DNA of 64,000 bases from Myxococcales bacterium (GCA_023248635.1 JAHFED010000008.1:62001-126000), one strand, 5' to 3'; counted from the stretch's first letter, positions 41,844 through 50,546 are shown. Translations and numbers: made by a program. The notes: generated from the sequence alone by a model not told the origin.

Positions 41844-42254
41844 GCAATGCTGGAAAATCGACAAACGATGCCCCTGGGCCCTCCCCGAAAAAAACTGTGG
41901 TGAAACGCGCGCCCTCCCCCACGCACGTCCCAACGCGTCAGGGGCATAGCGGCCCTGACGACGTTGACGTCCACCAGAAACGGCCTCCGCAGGCCGTTCC
42001 CCTGCCGGTCCGTGCCTCACGCTCGTGAGTCACCCGGCCTCGCCTTTCCTTGTGCGTCTTCGTCGCGGCCCGGACCGCGGAAACACGCTCTCCCTTGGGT
42101 GGCCAGCCCCCTCACAGCCCTTTGCTCCGCCGGCGGACATCCCAAGCGATGTGCCAGGGCGCCAAGGCGGGAGAGCGCGACAGACGAGCTCGGAGAGATC
42201 GAGATCGTTCCAAACCTCATCTCTCCGACGATGTTGGCATCTCTGCAGATTCGC
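41844..42254. other. Gene-free convergent region with several stem-loops
   Basis: No credible gene lies here; the open frames have non-native composition and no ribosome sites. Inverted repeats are frequent: CGTCAGGG/CCCTGACG (41936-41960), AACGGCCT-CCGC-AGGCCGTT (41979-41998), CTCACG/CGTGAG (42017-42030), TCCGCCGGCGGA near 42125, and TCGGAGAGAT/ATCTCTCCGA (42190-42228). On the minus strand a T7 run (plus-strand A's at 41888-41894) follows. This could be a structured 3' region or an RNA gene, but I could not match a known RNA family. Confidence 0.4.
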
Positions 42255-42536
42255 TCAGCGCAGGGTCAGCACGCACGCGACCAGCACCACGGCCAGTCCA
42301 ATGAAGCCGACGATGACCTGGTCTCGATCAATGCGAACCCGCTCCATCAGCCGATCCACCGCAGCCTTGGCATCCGACGACGAAGCCTTCGCCGCCAGCT
42401 GTCGCACCAAAGAAAAGTTGCCGACGTCGAACGCGGTCTGGATGCGCGCTGCCTCCGCATCGGCCGCAGCGGTCGCAGGGACTGGTTGGTCACCGGCGCT
42501 CGCGGACGACGACCCGGACTTCTTCTTCTTTGCCAT
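42255..42536 (-). CDS. Small C-terminally anchored membrane protein
   Basis: This 93-aa protein starts MAKKKKSGSSSASAG at 42536. It has a basic, Ser/Ala-rich head, a helical middle (AARIQTAFDVGNFSLVRQLAAKA) resembling half of a TPR, and a C-terminal hydrophobic segment (VIVGFIGLAVVLVACVLTL) as in tail-anchored proteins. The head would face the cytoplasm. The start codon follows the amidohydrolase stop by 14 nt, so the two probably share a transcript. I recognise no family. Confidence 0.75.
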   Translation of the reverse strand: MAKKKKSGSSSASAGDQPVPATAAADAEAARIQTAFDVGNFSLVRQLAAKASSSDAKAAVDRLMERVRIDRDQVIVGFIGLAVVLVACVLTLR

Positions 42537-42550
42537 GAGCCTGTCCTGCT

Positions 42551-44284
42551 TCACGGAGCGGGTTGTCGCAAGCGCCCTGAAACCACCGTGCCCAAGGGTC
42601 TGGCCGTCAACCAGATGCGGGGATCGGGATCCGCAGCGGCGTCGACGTCGAACAAGGAGACGTCGAAGAACATGCCTGGGGTCAGCGCGCCGTCGTGTCG
42701 TTCGAGGTTGACCGCCCACGCCGCACCCCGAGCGAAGGCTTGCAGAGCCTGGCCCGTGGTGAGCTTCTGGTCCGGCGCAAAGCCACCGGTCGGGTTTCCC
42801 TGGTGATCCTGGCGTGTGATGGCAGCGTAGATGCCCCAGGCTGGTCGCACGTCTTCGACGGGAGCATCCGATCCGAAGGCCAGATCCGCGCCGCTGTCGA
42901 CGACGCTCTTCCAGGCGTACGCGCCCTTGAGCCGTTCCTTCCCCACGCGGGCTTCGGCCCAGCGCATGTCGCTGGTCGCATGTGTGGGCTGCATCGACGC
43001 GGTGATGCGCGGGACATAAAGGCGCGCGATGTCGTCGACGGCCAGCACCTGGGCATGCTCGAGCCGATCGCGGATGTCGACGACGTGGTGCTTGGTGAGC
43101 AGATCGATCACGGTGCGGTTCGCCCGATCGCCGATGGCATGCACGGCGGCTTGGTACCCCTTGGCGTGCACCCGTTCGATGCGGGCCTCGAGCACAGCGG
43201 GCTCGGTCACCAGCAATCCGCGGTTCTTCGGGTCGTCGGCGTAGTCCTCGAGCAAGGCTGCGCCCCGCGAACCCAGGGCGCCGTCGGCGTACAATTTTAC
43301 GCCCATGAAATACAACATTTCAGAGTTCTTTACGCTACCGAGAAAGTCGTAGGCTGCGTCTTCGGCACCGTCGAGGTACACAAAAACCCGCACCGGTAAC
43401 TGACCATCCTGATCGAGCTTTAACAACATCTTGGCCGAGGCCACGCTCATGCCCATGTCGTGAACAGCCACCAGGCCAGCGTCGGCGCACGCGCGCAGCC
43501 CGGCCACCAGCCAGCGCTCGCGATCGGCGTCGGTGGGGGCGGGTAGATGGGCCGCAACCAGGTCCATCGCGTTGTCGACGAGGACGCCGGTGGGTTCGCC
43601 TTTGTCGTCGCGCAGGATGCGGCCACCGACGGGATCGAGGGTGGCCTTGGTGATGCCTGCTTTGTCGAGCAGCGCCTTGTTCAGCAGTGCCGCGTGGCCG
43701 TCGACGCGCGTCAGGTAGACCGGCACGTTCGCCGCTCCCTCGAGGTCCCTCCACGTCGGAAACAGCTTCCGAGGAAAGCGGGATTGATCCCAACCGCGAC
43801 CCTTGATGAGGGTGAAGGCCGGGTGCTGCTTGGCGAAGGCGGCAACGCCCGCTTTGAGCTGCGCTGGCGACGATGTCGTCGTCAGGTCCAGATCTTCGTG
43901 TCCTTGCCCGATGCCTTCGATGTGCAGATGCGCATCGTGAAGCCCCGCGACGGCCAGGGCGCCGGGCAAGGTTACGGTCTTGTAGGGGTTGGGGTTGGGA
44001 ATGGCGCGCAGCAGGGCCCGCACGCGACCAAATTCGTCCGCCAGCACCATGCGCGCTTCGGGAACGAAGTCTTCGCCCGTCACAAAGCGTGGTCCGATGT
44101 AGGCGGTGAGCTGCTTGCCGATCGGAATGACGGGATGGGGCTCAGGGCGGGTGCGGGCGTCGATGACCTCTGGCGGCCTGACGGCGAGCTCCGAGAACGT
44201 TGCCTCGACGGGACCACTGGGCGCCGGGAGCGAAGGGCCCGGTGCGCAGGCGACAAGGGCGAGGGCGAAGGCAATGCAGCGCAT
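42551..44284 (-). CDS. Amidohydrolase-family (YtcJ-like) lipoprotein
   Basis: This 577-aa protein starts MRCIAFALALVAC, a short signal with lipobox (LVAC, Cys 13). A metal-dependent amidohydrolase follows: AVAGLHDAHLHIEG holds the HxH pair, DPVGGRILRDDKGEPTGVL and AVHAIGDRANRTVIDLL fit the YtcJ-type family, RLEHAQVL carries a ligand His, and FGSDAPVEDVRP carries the catalytic Asp. Substrates of this family are uncharged amides or formamides, and the exact one cannot be read. The GGAGG just before the ATG is too close to act as a normal ribosome site, while a TAGGCG element 11 nt upstream suggests a leaderless mRNA. The frame extends upstream to 44452 without a plausible start. Confidence 0.85.
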   Translation of the reverse strand: MRCIAFALALVACAPGPSLPAPSGPVEATFSELAVRPPEVIDARTRPEPHPVIPIGKQLTAYIGPRFVTGEDFVPEARMVLADEFGRVRALLRAIPNPNPYKTVTLPGALAVAGLHDAHLHIEGIGQGHEDLDLTTTSSPAQLKAGVAAFAKQHPAFTLIKGRGWDQSRFPRKLFPTWRDLEGAANVPVYLTRVDGHAALLNKALLDKAGITKATLDPVGGRILRDDKGEPTGVLVDNAMDLVAAHLPAPTDADRERWLVAGLRACADAGLVAVHDMGMSVASAKMLLKLDQDGQLPVRVFVYLDGAEDAAYDFLGSVKNSEMLYFMGVKLYADGALGSRGAALLEDYADDPKNRGLLVTEPAVLEARIERVHAKGYQAAVHAIGDRANRTVIDLLTKHHVVDIRDRLEHAQVLAVDDIARLYVPRITASMQPTHATSDMRWAEARVGKERLKGAYAWKSVVDSGADLAFGSDAPVEDVRPAWGIYAAITRQDHQGNPTGGFAPDQKLTTGQALQAFARGAAWAVNLERHDGALTPGMFFDVSLFDVDAAADPDPRIWLTARPLGTVVSGRLRQPAP

Positions 44285-44289
44285 CCCTC

Positions 44290-44295
44290 CGCCTA
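44290..44295 (-). promoter_or_regulatory. -10-like TAGGCG before the amidohydrolase
   Basis: TGG-TAGGCG on the minus strand begins 11 nt before the ATG at 44284, at the same distance as in the other candidate leaderless genes. The match to TATAAT is weak. Confidence 0.25.
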
Positions 44296-44372
44296 CCACG
44301 AGCAACGCAAGACGCAGACCCGAACCTGCATGCCAAGCAGGGCAAAGGGCGCGTTCCACGACGAGCAGCAAG

Positions 44373-44402
44373 TTGACCCGCCGTCGGCGCCGCCGGTAGT
44401 TT
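44373..44402 (+). promoter_or_regulatory. Candidate sigma70-type promoter for the GltJ/AgmX-like gene
   Basis: TTGACC (44373-44378) and TAGTTT (44397-44402), separated by 18 nt, point towards the gene starting at 44572. The implied leader of about 160 nt contains two imperfect palindromes (44416-44435 and 44448-44471). Confidence 0.45.
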
Positions 44403-44415
44403 GGCCGTTGGTGTT

Positions 44416-44471
44416 CAAGACGCGCCAGCGTCTGGAACCATCGAAGCTTCAAGACGCAGAGGCGTCCTGAA
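44416..44471. repeat. Two imperfect palindromes in the GltJ leader; first is copy 2 of the 20-mer
   Basis: CAAGACGC-GCCA-GCGTCTGG (44416-44435) differs from the copy at 29064 by one base. TTCAAGACGC...GCGTCCTGAA (44448-44471) is a related second palindrome with one mismatch. Their spacing puts them about 30 nt apart in the presumed 5' leader. Confidence 0.5.
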
Positions 44472-44571
44472 TGGAGATCCTCGGCGCCCCTGGCGCGTTG
44501 GGATCGTCGTGGGCGTCTCGCCGAGGCGCGCGTCCGGTGGTCGGGTTTGGCTGAGGTTTGGGGAGCCGCGC

Positions 44572-47007
44572 ATGAAGTTCGAGTGCGACAGCTGCCACGC
44601 GCAGTACATGATTGCCGACGAGAAGGTCACCAAGAAGGGTGTCAAGGTCAAGTGCAAGCGCTGCAGCCACACCATCATCGTGCGTCCCGCCAAGGTTGAA
44701 GCCGCCGCTGCCGTCGCCCCCAAGGTCGAGGTCCGAGTCGAGCAGGCGGAGCGCAGCAAGGTCGCCGCCACCGACGCCCCACCCAACCTCGATGCGACGT
44801 CACCCGGCGAGCCGGCCCACATCCAGAAGTCGGCTCCAGAGGTCACAGGTCCGTCCCGCCCCGCGCCCGTATCGATGATGGCGACGGAGCTGCAGCTGGG
44901 TGCCGCCGCCGGCGTAGGCCCGGCATCCAGCAACGCCGACCTCACCCTGGCGGGCGCGGTGGTGCCCCCGACGGAGCACGCTCCTCCGGCGGTTCCGAGC
45001 TCCGAGTCTGGTTCCCAAGAGGAAAAAACCGTCGTCCAGGCCGCGCCGCCGCCGCCGCCGCCGGAACCTGCCGTCGCGGTTGCCCCCCCTGCGCCTCCGC
45101 CTGCAGCCAAAGGCGAATCCAGCATCGGCGACGCCCTCGACGACCAACTGGCCGGCGCGTTCAATCAAATGTTCGATGGCAGCGCCCGGCCCGGTCTCGA
45201 CGCGCTCAGCGGCCTCGCCGGCCTGAACGACTCCAGCAGCGAGGGGGAAGAGCAACGAGGTCCCACCCGTGTCCTCGACCTCGACGCCATGAATGCGCTG
45301 CGGCAGGCCACCGCCGCGCCGACGTCGGTGGTGGATCGCGATGCCCTCGATTCCCTGCGCAAAGATCTCTCCCCCCAACGCGACGAAAGCAGCGGCCTGT
45401 GGGACGACAAAAAGGCGCTGAAGGCCAAAGCCGAAGCCGAAGGCGACGACGGCCGCGCCGAAGCCGTCTGGCACGCCGCCATCGACGACGAAGACGTGGG
45501 GCCCTTGACCCTGGCCGAGCTCGGACGCCAGATCGAGGCCGGACGCGTCGACCGCGATGCGCTCGTGTGGAAATCCGGCATGGAAAACTGGCTGCCCGCC
45601 GGCGAAATACACGACGTCAAAGCCCTCTTTGATCGCGTTCCGATGCCAAAGATCGCGGGCGACGACCCCAAGAAAACGAAGAACGGCAAAGCCAATTTCG
45701 ACGTCGGCGCTCCCATTGATGACCTGAAGGGGGGCTCGCCCTTCGACGCCGCGCCCCCCATGGATGAAGGCAGCGATCCGTCGTGGCGGCCCCACGGCCT
45801 CACCGATGTGTACCAGGCAGCCAACCTTGCCGAGGCGGCGGGCGGCGGCATGGGGCTCATCGGCGGCAACGCCGGCATGTCGGCCCGCGGCGGAGGCCCC
45901 TCGGCGCCCCCCGTTCCCTCGGAGCCCGAATGGAGGCCGTCGGCGTCGTCGGCGTTGGCCAGCCTGGTCAACGACGAGATCGACCGCATCAGCAAGGGTC
46001 CCCTGCCCGCCGACGACGACGACCTCAATTCCCCCCGACCTGCCGACGACGCCTCCATCTCTGGCGGGGCGCCCTTTTCGAACCTCGCCGGCGCCGATCT
46101 CGATGCTGGCCCCGAGGTCAGCGATTCAACGCGTGGGCGCTCCCACCAGCACCAAAACGGCTTCGACAATCAATTTGGGCAGCAGCCCTCCTTTGCTCCC
46201 CAAGCGGTCCAACCTGCCCGGCCGGTGTGGTTGAACATCGGTGTGGCGGCCATCGCCGTCGTGTTGCTGGGGATGGGCAGCCTCGTCACCTACAAAGTCG
46301 TTTTTGCGACGCCGCAGCCCCAGCAGGTCCTGATGATCGGGCCCGATGGGCGTCCGATTCAGCCAGGCGCGCAGCTGCCGCCGGTGGCTGTGCCTGTGCC
46401 CGTGGCCGTGCCCCCTCCGGCCAGTCCAGCCGTCGTTGCCATCGCCCCCGCCGCCATCCCGGCGCTGGTGCCGGTCGTCGATCCAGCGGTTGCGCCCGTG
46501 GCGGTAGCCGTCCTTGCCCCAGGCGAAGAGACGGCCGCCAAAGAGCCGCCCAAAGGCCCGAAAATCGCCGCCGTGAAGACGCCACCGCGGCCGCCGAAAG
46601 AGCCGCCGAAGGAGCCTGATCCGCCGGTTGTGGTTCGGGAGCCCCCAAAGGTCACGCCCAAGGGCTGCGATCCGGTGCTCGATTTCGACTGCAAGCCGGG
46701 CGGCAAGGTCGTCGAGCCGCCCAAAGCGAGCAAGGAGACGCTCGAGAAGTCCGACATCCTCCCCATCGTTCGTGACGCTCTGCCCAAGGTGAAGGCCTGT
46801 GGAGCGAAGTTCAAGGCCACGGGCTCCGTCAAGATGAGCTGGAAGATCGACAAGGGCGGCAAGCCCCAAGACGTCGCCGTCGCCGATCCCAAATTCGGTG
46901 GCACCCCCGTCGGCGCCTGCGTCACCGCCGTGGTGAAGGGCATGAAGTTCCCCGCCTACTCCGGCAAATCGCCGCCTCCCGTGAGCATTCCGCTGCCGCT
47001 GCAGTGA
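44572..47007 (+). CDS. GltJ/AgmX-like inner-membrane protein (zinc ribbon, GYF, TonB/AgmX-type tail)
   Basis: This 811-aa protein starts MKFECDSC at 44572, preceded by GGGGAG. Domain order: MJ0042-type zinc ribbon (C5-x2-C8, C28-x2-C31); Pro/Ala-rich linker; GYF-like domain near 300-355 (VWHAAIDDEDVGPLTL, ALVWKSGMENWLPAGEI); another linker; one membrane helix near 552-575 (IGVAAIAVVLLGMGSLVTY); Pro-rich periplasmic region; and an AgmX/PglI-type C-terminal domain (DALPKVKACG, GSVKMSWKIDKGGKPQDV, CVTAVVKGMKFP). This is exactly the layout of Myxococcus GltJ (AgmX), which links cytoplasmic polarity regulators to the gliding machine. A TIGR04552-type gene follows 23 nt downstream, and the other Glt-like genes run on the opposite strand beyond it. 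Confidence 0.85.
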   Translation: MKFECDSCHAQYMIADEKVTKKGVKVKCKRCSHTIIVRPAKVEAAAAVAPKVEVRVEQAERSKVAATDAPPNLDATSPGEPAHIQKSAPEVTGPSRPAPVSMMATELQLGAAAGVGPASSNADLTLAGAVVPPTEHAPPAVPSSESGSQEEKTVVQAAPPPPPPEPAVAVAPPAPPPAAKGESSIGDALDDQLAGAFNQMFDGSARPGLDALSGLAGLNDSSSEGEEQRGPTRVLDLDAMNALRQATAAPTSVVDRDALDSLRKDLSPQRDESSGLWDDKKALKAKAEAEGDDGRAEAVWHAAIDDEDVGPLTLAELGRQIEAGRVDRDALVWKSGMENWLPAGEIHDVKALFDRVPMPKIAGDDPKKTKNGKANFDVGAPIDDLKGGSPFDAAPPMDEGSDPSWRPHGLTDVYQAANLAEAAGGGMGLIGGNAGMSARGGGPSAPPVPSEPEWRPSASSALASLVNDEIDRISKGPLPADDDDLNSPRPADDASISGGAPFSNLAGADLDAGPEVSDSTRGRSHQHQNGFDNQFGQQPSFAPQAVQPARPVWLNIGVAAIAVVLLGMGSLVTYKVVFATPQPQQVLMIGPDGRPIQPGAQLPPVAVPVPVAVPPPASPAVVAIAPAAIPALVPVVDPAVAPVAVAVLAPGEETAAKEPPKGPKIAAVKTPPRPPKEPPKEPDPPVVVREPPKVTPKGCDPVLDFDCKPGGKVVEPPKASKETLEKSDILPIVRDALPKVKACGAKFKATGSVKMSWKIDKGGKPQDVAVADPKFGGTPVGACVTAVVKGMKFPAYSGKSPPPVSIPLPLQ

Positions 47008-47029
47008 TGAGCGCAGAGCGGGGGATCGC

Positions 47030-48076
47030 GTGCGCCCACTGAGCCTGTGGGGCCTCGAGCAGGTTCGCTTGATCCTGCGCGGCGGCTCCGTCGTCGACTG
47101 GTACCGCTTGCGCTTCGAATCCCCCGACGAGGTCCGGGCCTTCCTGGCGCTGCAGGGCGGCGACGTCGACGACCCTGTGGACTTGGCGCGCCTGGACCGA
47201 CTCCGCGCCGCAGCCGCCTGCTATCTGGGTGACGAGCATGGCTACCGCATCCCCGCCGAGCTCTTGACCTGTGGAGCCGTCGATCTCCTTCTCTACGCCT
47301 CGGAAAAGCGCGGACGACGACGGGATCGCTTCTTTGCCTGCTTGCTGCTCAAGGTGATGCACATCGTTCATCACATCGAGGCCCGCGAGCTGCGCTACCG
47401 CCTGCCCCTCTCCCAGGCCGGCATCTTCGATCTCCTCGTCGACAAGGTCGACAGGTTCGCCGACGACCTGCGCGGCGAGGGCTTCCCGCTGGTGCGCTAC
47501 ACGGGTGGCCAGAAGTCGACGACGTCGTTGCTGACCAAGCTCTTGGTGAAAAAAGAGCACCACGCCGCCGCCATTCACGATCGGGTGCGCTTTCGCTTCG
47601 TCGTCGGCGCGCCCATCGACCTCGTGGACCTGCTGGGCCGCATGACCGAGCACCTCTTCCCCTTCAACTATGTCGCTCCCGCGCAGACAGTGAACCAGCT
47701 GATCAATTTCACGGCCTTCGTCGAAAGCCACGCCGCCTACCGCGCCTGCGCCCCTGAGCTGCAACTCGAGCTCGGCCAGGAGGAGCAGTCGCTGCGCCCC
47801 CTCAACGAATTCTCGGGACCCAGCTACGCCGTGATCAACTTCGTCGTCGACATGCCGCTGCGGGTGCCCGAGGAAGTGCTGTTGAAGGTCCCCCACGACG
47901 ACGAAGACCTGGGCCGCGTGGTCTTCGCCCTCGCCGAGTTCCAGTTGGTCGACGAGTTGGCCGACGTGCAAAACGAGCAGGGCGAGAACCGGCACGAGCG
48001 CTACCGCGCGCGCCAGTTGTCCATCGTTCGCGAGCGCCTCGAGCGCGGGAAGCGCTCCGTCAAAGACGATGGCTGA
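47030..48076 (+). CDS. TIGR04552-type protein, possible RelA/SpoT-like nucleotidyltransferase fold
   Basis: This 348-aa protein starts at GTG 47030, 23 nt after the GltJ-like gene. It resembles the Deltaproteobacterial family I recall as TIGR04552. Its central part reads KVMHIVHHIEARELRYRLPL, ..., KVDRFADDL, GGQKSTTSLLTKLLVKKE and HDRVRFRFVVGAPIDLVDLL. The order 'K-S..S...KL..KK....I.D..R.R..V' is like that of RelA/SpoT (p)ppGpp synthetase domains, where these Lys, Ser and Arg residues bind ATP and GTP. A catalytic role is not shown: the second acidic motif is not obvious. No signal peptide or membrane segment. It is probably co-transcribed with the GltJ-like gene. Confidence 0.7.
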   Translation: MRPLSLWGLEQVRLILRGGSVVDWYRLRFESPDEVRAFLALQGGDVDDPVDLARLDRLRAAAACYLGDEHGYRIPAELLTCGAVDLLLYASEKRGRRRDRFFACLLLKVMHIVHHIEARELRYRLPLSQAGIFDLLVDKVDRFADDLRGEGFPLVRYTGGQKSTTSLLTKLLVKKEHHAAAIHDRVRFRFVVGAPIDLVDLLGRMTEHLFPFNYVAPAQTVNQLINFTAFVESHAAYRACAPELQLELGQEEQSLRPLNEFSGPSYAVINFVVDMPLRVPEEVLLKVPHDDEDLGRVVFALAEFQLVDELADVQNEQGENRHERYRARQLSIVRERLERGKRSVKDDG

Positions 48077-48160
48077 GCCGACCCGCCCGGGCCTGATGCC
48101 GCTGCGGCTGGCCTGCGCCGCGCCAACGGCTTAAACCAGGAAGTACGTTGAGCGGTTTGC

Positions 48161-48193
48161 CAAAGAAAAGACCCGCGAGAAAACTCGCGGATC
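48161..48193 (-). terminator. Intrinsic terminator (minus strand)
   Basis: The stem GATCCGCGAG/CTCGCGGGTC (10 pairs with one G-T, loop TTTT) is followed directly by TTTTCTTT on the minus strand. It would end transcripts coming from the GltG-like gene or from the structured region. Confidence 0.75.
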
Positions 48194-48406
48194 TCATCCC
48201 GCGTCCGCTTGATGTTCGACCGCGTTCCGAGATGGGAAAGACGCGGATGATGCGCGTGAAGCGCGCCCGCGGAACGCGGAGTTGGTGGGGCCCCGCGTCC
48301 GGCTCCGCCGGCGCGGGGGGAGGTCTGCACCAGACCTCCCAGAAGAGCATCCCCGACGGCGATGAACGAGACCGCTCCGCGGTCGAAGTTCAGCGAGATC
48401 GGGGAT
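48161..48406 (-). ncRNA. Candidate structured RNA between convergent operons
   Basis: Read on the minus strand, the region contains consecutive stems: ATCCCCGA/TCGGGGAT (48349-48356 with 48399-48406) enclosing GACCGC/GCGGTC (48370-48384); a 10-bp stem GGGAGGTCTG/CAGACCTCCC with a 3-nt loop (48318-48340); a 12-bp stem with one bulge (48291-48318); CCGCG/CGCGG (48267-48279); GCGCG/CGCGC (48252-48266); an 11-bp stem with one bulge (48194-48205 with 48240-48250); and a final 10-bp terminator hairpin. Nearly every base is inside a helix. It may be an independent small RNA or the 3' region of the Glt-like operon. Part of it (48213-48236) looks faintly like 5S rRNA loop C, but the flanking helices do not fit. 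No promoter is identified. Confidence 0.4.
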
Positions 48407-48448
48407 CAGTACACTCATCGCGGAGCTAGCTCACGAATGAGCGGATCG

Positions 48449-50527
48449 TTATCCGCCAGATTGCTTGAACACAAAGGGGTAACTGACGACGACGATGCCG
48501 CCGCCCTTCGGCTTGGGAAAGATCCAGGTCTTGATCTTGGTGGCAAGACAGCTCTCGACGTTGGCGTTGTTCATCTGCGACTCCGTCTTCGCCGACTGCG
48601 TGACTTTGCCTTCGCCGTTGATGATCCACTTCATCATGATTTTCCCATAGATGCCCGGTGTGCGGGTGAGCTCCTTCTCATAGCAGTATTTAATCTGGCT
48701 GGCGTGTTCGCGAACGATGCGTTGAATGATCTCGCGATCGAGCGAGCCAAGAATCACCGGCGTTCCCTGCGTCATCGTCACGTCGCGGTCGGTCTTGTTG
48801 CCGAGTCCGCCTTCGGCGCCGCCGTAGCCTGTCTCGCCGCTGCCGCGGCCGCGCGTGCCGATGCGGCCTGTGCCCAGGGTGCCGATGCCGACGCCGCCGC
48901 CGCCCGGTCCACCCCCGCGCAACCCCAGCCCGCCAGTGCCGTAGCCTGAAGCGACCTTCGCGCCGTCGATGCCTCCCAGGGCTGCTTCGAGGGCGCCGCC
49001 GCTGGCCTCGCCGCCAAAGAGCTGGGCGATGCCTTCGCTGCCTTTGTCGCCGAACAAGGCCGTGAGCTTGCTGGCCACCACCTGCTCGTCGGTGGGTTTG
49101 TCCTTGGCCTTCAGAGCAGCCTTGCCCTGGTCCTTCTTCGGGTCGGCTTTCTTGTCACCCGCCTTGCCCGCGTCTTTGGCCGCAGCGGCCTTCTCCGCCT
49201 TGGGACCTTTGAGGCGCTGCAAAAAAGAGTTGTCCTTCGGCGGCGGCTTCAAGATCAGGGTCTGGAACTTCGTCGGATTGGTGAGGAGGTCGTCGTCGAG
49301 GGAGTCCATGCCGACGGGCATCAGCCCCACCGCCGCCACCATGGCCGACGCCGCAAACAAGGTCACCACCGCGGTGTTGGCCCACAGGATGTCGAAGAAG
49401 GGCAACACGGGCACCAAGCGCGACTTGGGAACGACCCGCACCTGAATGGTGTGGTAGCCGACACCGATCGACACCACGGTGTCGTCGGTGAGAGGCAGGG
49501 CCATGGCGTCGCCGTCGGACTGCGCGCCGGAGGCCGACAGGGGGGCACTGCTGTCGCCGCGGGTCACGTTGCCGCTCATGCCCTCTTGAAAGCGCACCTT
49601 CCATCCGGTGCCCGCTCCCGACGTCAACAGGTTGTAGCTGCTGCCTTCGAGGGGGACGAAGAGCGCGTCCCCCTTCTTCTTGCCGATGGAAAAGGTGCTG
49701 GCGTTCTTGATGCGTTTGACGTCGGTGACGCTCCCGCCCCAACTCAGCGTGACTTCGACATACCGGTTCTCGGGCGTGATCGAGTCCTCGGGAATCGGCG
49801 GCAGCGGGGGCAAGATCGACACCCGTTCCACCGGCGGGCGAGGAGGCGCCGACGTCTTCTTCGCCAGGGCCGCTGCTTTGCGCGCGAGCACTGCCGGAGC
49901 TGAGGGGGGCACCAAGGTGGGCGGCGTCATCGGCGCGGGGCCGGCGACCGGCGGCTGGGGCCCCAGGGAGTTGAGGGCGACGTCGACGCCATCGCTGTTA
50001 AACACGTCGGTGCTGGGGGCAGACGGCGCACCGTTTGGTCCGAGGGTCGCCGACAGCTCTTTGCGCAGGGCGGACACATCGGTCTCGCCCGAGTGAAAGA
50101 CCGCGGCCCCGTTGCTGGCGCCGGGCGGCGGCGGCGGCGGAATGTCGGGGAGTTGGCTGCCGGCGTCGGTGAGCATCGGAGGGGGGGCGACGACGGCGCC
50201 GCCTCCTTTGAGCGCGGCGATTTCGACCTCGTCGAGCACGATCACCAGGCGCGAGTCGCCCAGCCCGATCTCGTCGCCATGCTTGAGGCGAACCCGCGAG
50301 ACCTTCTCGCCATTGACCCGGGTGCCTTCGGCGGATCCCATGTCGATGATGGCTGCTTCTTTGTTGTCGGCGACTTCGATGACGGCGTGGATGCGGCTGA
50401 CCTTTGGATCCTCCAGACGCAGGTGCGCCGAGGCCAGTCGACCTATCTTGATGATGTCGCGCTCGAAGACCTGCGTGTCCACGAGCTCAGTGCCCTTGTG
50501 GATGCGGATTCCGATCGGCCTCGCCAT
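48449..50527 (-). CDS. GltG-like FHA / AgmX-PglI-tail inner-membrane protein
   Basis: This 692-aa protein has an N-terminal FHA domain (RLASAHLRLEDPKVSRIHAV, then AEGTRVNGEKVSRVRLKHGD), which normally binds phosphothreonine peptides. A Pro-rich linker, a second beta-rich stretch (VEVTLSWGGSVTDVKRI) and one membrane helix (NTAVVTLFAASAMVAAVGL, near residues 380-400) follow. After an Ala/Lys-rich coiled region comes a Gly-rich hinge and an AgmX/PglI-type C-terminal domain (IQRIVREHASQIKYCYEKEL, GKIMMKWIINGEGKVTQS, KTWIFPKPKGGG). This architecture is that of Myxococcus GltG/NfsG. The start has GAGGAG 5 nt upstream. It is the last gene of the minus-strand Glt-like set and is followed by the structured region and terminator. 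Confidence 0.85.
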   Translation of the reverse strand: MARPIGIRIHKGTELVDTQVFERDIIKIGRLASAHLRLEDPKVSRIHAVIEVADNKEAAIIDMGSAEGTRVNGEKVSRVRLKHGDEIGLGDSRLVIVLDEVEIAALKGGGAVVAPPPMLTDAGSQLPDIPPPPPPGASNGAAVFHSGETDVSALRKELSATLGPNGAPSAPSTDVFNSDGVDVALNSLGPQPPVAGPAPMTPPTLVPPSAPAVLARKAAALAKKTSAPPRPPVERVSILPPLPPIPEDSITPENRYVEVTLSWGGSVTDVKRIKNASTFSIGKKKGDALFVPLEGSSYNLLTSGAGTGWKVRFQEGMSGNVTRGDSSAPLSASGAQSDGDAMALPLTDDTVVSIGVGYHTIQVRVVPKSRLVPVLPFFDILWANTAVVTLFAASAMVAAVGLMPVGMDSLDDDLLTNPTKFQTLILKPPPKDNSFLQRLKGPKAEKAAAAKDAGKAGDKKADPKKDQGKAALKAKDKPTDEQVVASKLTALFGDKGSEGIAQLFGGEASGGALEAALGGIDGAKVASGYGTGGLGLRGGGPGGGGVGIGTLGTGRIGTRGRGSGETGYGGAEGGLGNKTDRDVTMTQGTPVILGSLDREIIQRIVREHASQIKYCYEKELTRTPGIYGKIMMKWIINGEGKVTQSAKTESQMNNANVESCLATKIKTWIFPKPKGGGIVVVSYPFVFKQSGG

Positions 50528-50546
50528 GGTTGCTCCTCAAACAATC

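Noticed and set aside
41844-42254. RNase P RNA, tmRNA or c-di-GMP riboswitch
   Set aside because: No GAAAGTCC/ACAGA signature, no tag-peptide or tRNA-like end, and GACGCACAAGG only superficially resembles the riboswitch core.
41964-42806. Plus-strand frame of 280 codons
   Set aside because: It runs through the hairpin region and the antisense of a small membrane-protein gene; composition is not protein-like.
44285-44452. N-terminal extension of the amidohydrolase
   Set aside because: The extension is Arg-rich with no homology and would bury the lipoprotein signal; MRCIAFALALVAC is a clear signal start.
48190-48300. 5S rRNA on the minus strand
   Set aside because: TCCCATCTCGGAACGCGG and ATCAAGC look like the loop C region, but there is an insertion before ATCAAGC, no loop E sequence, and no 5' strand to pair with the 3' end.
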